Shown: piece after piece, positions 62,814 to 64,000 of the stretch
Layout of the letters: each line of letters begins with the position of its first letter
How positions within the stretch are numbered: the first letter of the stretch is position 1
Source of the DNA: Helicobacter cetorum MIT 00-7128
Lineage (GTDB): Bacteria; Campylobacterota; Campylobacteria; Campylobacterales; Helicobacteraceae
Assembly: GCF_000259255.1 (NCBI RefSeq)
Contig: NC_017737.1
Location: forward strand, 1,302,001-1,366,000
Direction: 5' to 3'
Length of the DNA: 64,000 nucleotides
Notes under the pieces: model-generated
Databases searched by the model: none
What the model was told of the DNA's origin: nothing
The model's input: only the letters and a program-made list of their open reading frames with translations
Made by a program: the position numbers and the translations under genes

Positions 62814-63743
62814 ATGGCAGTTTATTTAGACTTTGAAAATCATATCAAAGAAATTCAAAACGAGATTGAACTAGCGCTCATTAGGGGCGATGAGGATGCT
62901 AAGGAAATCTTGGAGGCACGACTAGATAAAGAAGTTAAAGCCATTTACTCTAATCTTAGCGATTTTCAAAAACTCCAACTCGCAAGACACCCCGATAGAC
63001 CCTATGCCATGGATTATATTGACCTAATCTTAAAAGATAAATATGAAATCTTTGGCGATAGGCATTATGCTGATGATAAGGCTATTGTTTGCTTTATTGG
63101 TAAAATTGATAATATTCCAGCCGTAGTTATTGGCGAAGAAAAAGGGCGAGGCACTAAAAACAAGCTTTCAAGAAATTTTGGCATGCCAAACCCTGAGGGC
63201 TATCGTAAAGCTTTGAAAATGGCAAAATTTGCTGAAAAGTTTAACCTACCTATTCTTATGCTTGTAGACACTGCGGGTGCATATCCCGGACTTGGCGCAG
63301 AAGAAAGAGGACAGAGCGAGGCTATTGCAAAAAACTTACAAGAATTTTCTAATTTAAAAGTCCCTACGATTTCTGTAATTATTGGCGAGGGTGGCAGTGG
63401 TGGTGCACTAGCCATTGCAGTGGCTGACAGACTAGCCATGATGCAATATTCAATTTTTAGCGTGATTTCTCCTGAGGGTTGTGCGGCAATTTTATGGAAT
63501 GACCCTAGTAAAACCGAAGTGGCTATCAAAGCAATGAAAATTACCCCCACTGATTTAAAAGAGGCAGGGCTAATTGATGATGTGATTTTAGAGCCTAGCA
63601 AGGGAGCTCATAGAGATAAACTTCTAGCTGCCAACACCATTAAAGAATATTTCTTAGATAGCTTACACTCCATTCAGCAAGACCCTCATTTTCTTGAAAA
63701 GCGCTATCAAAAACTCATGTCTTTTGGCTCATTTGTAGAATAG
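62814..63743 (+). CDS. accA: Acetyl-CoA carboxylase carboxyltransferase, alpha subunit
   Basis: A 309-residue subunit that with AccD moves carboxyl from biotin to acetyl-CoA, the first step of fatty-acid synthesis. Family marks are [44 protein letters not shown], the [21 protein letters not shown] segment and [16 protein letters not shown]. It completes the fabG-acpP-fabF-accA cluster. The 257 bp after it to the window end show no gene. Confidence 0.97.
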   Translation: MAVYLDFENHIKEIQNEIELALIRGDEDAKEILEARLDKEVKAIYSNLSDFQKLQLARHPDRPYAMDYIDLILKDKYEIFGDRHYADDKAIVCFIGKIDNIPAVVIGEEKGRGTKNKLSRNFGMPNPEGYRKALKMAKFAEKFNLPILMLVDTAGAYPGLGAEERGQSEAIAKNLQEFSNLKVPTISVIIGEGGSGGALAIAVADRLAMMQYSIFSVISPEGCAAILWNDPSKTEVAIKAMKITPTDLKEAGLIDDVILEPSKGAHRDKLLAANTIKEYFLDSLHSIQQDPHFLEKRYQKLMSFGSFVE

Positions 63744-64000
63744 AGTCAATAAATCTTACAATCAAAATTAGCCTTTCAATTACTCAAAAACCAAATAAGC
63801 TACTTGCTAAACCTAGCGCATCAAGGAGCTTTTAAATCTCTATTCTCCCCTAATTTTACTTGCTTTTTATTTTTTCAACAATGAAATGTTTTTTACAAAA
63901 ACACAAAGCTATATCACATGAAAGCCTATATCAAAAAATATTTTCTCAATAATCTATCTTATATTAATTAAAAAGTAATTTTTAACTATTTTTTAAATGG

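Noticed and set aside
63744-64000. Last 257 bp of the window as the start of another gene.
   Set aside because: No start codon with a following open frame of useful length and no clear promoter or repeat; left as intergenic.

Overview
This 64 kb window looks like the chromosome of a gastric Helicobacter close to, but clearly distinct from, H. pylori. The evidence is the AT-rich sequence, the Hop/Hor outer-membrane proteins, the pseudaminic-acid flagellar glycosylation genes, the four-subunit OorDABC 2-oxoglutarate oxidoreductase, a Hyd uptake hydrogenase, a Kdo-hydrolase gene pair and extended -10 (TGnTATAAT-type) promoters. The proteins seem too divergent from remembered H. pylori sequences for H. 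acinonychis, so a marine-mammal lineage such as H. cetorum is my best guess. That is inference, not shown by a search.

Layout. At 1-4110 lie fba (cut by the window edge), a periplasmic parvulin, a CysZ-like membrane protein, fliR and moeA. At 4252-9450 lie gltX, a HopJ/K-like porin, a solitary adenine methyltransferase and a GT9 glycosyltransferase (probably an LPS heptosyltransferase) split by a C11 tract. At 9612-25049 lie tRNA-Arg, nadE, lpxK, pseH/pseG/pseF, flgH, a Hor protein, nucT, a very acidic 'poly-E' protein, gmk, tatA, argS, hugZ and two tandem Hop genes behind sixteen CATTTA repeats. At 25350-31024 is the hydABCDE operon. At 31349-34200 is oorDABC on the minus strand. At 34392-63743 is a long, mostly plus-strand block: mltG, an AsmA-like giant, feoA, nth, fliN, fliO, tonB, pyrC, Kdo hydrolase pair, an LtaS-like protein, selU, folD, lepB, a site-2 protease, rpiB, apt, dedA, pepA, ychF, a radical SAM-SPASM protein, perM, dapF, a DUF417 protein, a ribbon-helix-helix regulator, an unclassified outer-membrane protein, rpsU and the fabG-acpP-fabF-accA fatty-acid cluster.

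From memory of H. pylori locus numbering, the window joins at least five collinear blocks that are separate in H. pylori 26695 (about HP0176-0172, HP0476-0479, HP0329-0317, HP0631-0635 and HP0591-0557). Several functions recur. Envelope and LPS: lpxK, heptosyltransferase, Kdo hydrolase, LtaS-like protein, Hop/Hor proteins. Flagella: fliR, fliN, fliO, flgH, pse genes. Energy metabolism: hyd, oor.

I found no rRNA, insertion sequence, integrase, prophage or CRISPR array. The points most worth a second look are the apparent ATT start of the radical SAM gene, the C11 frameshift, the CATTTA repeat before the Hop pair, the repeat-rich Glu protein with a degenerate receiver domain, the selU gene, the antisense overlap of two membrane-anchor coding regions at mltG and its neighbour, and HydE as a likely degenerate HypF relative.
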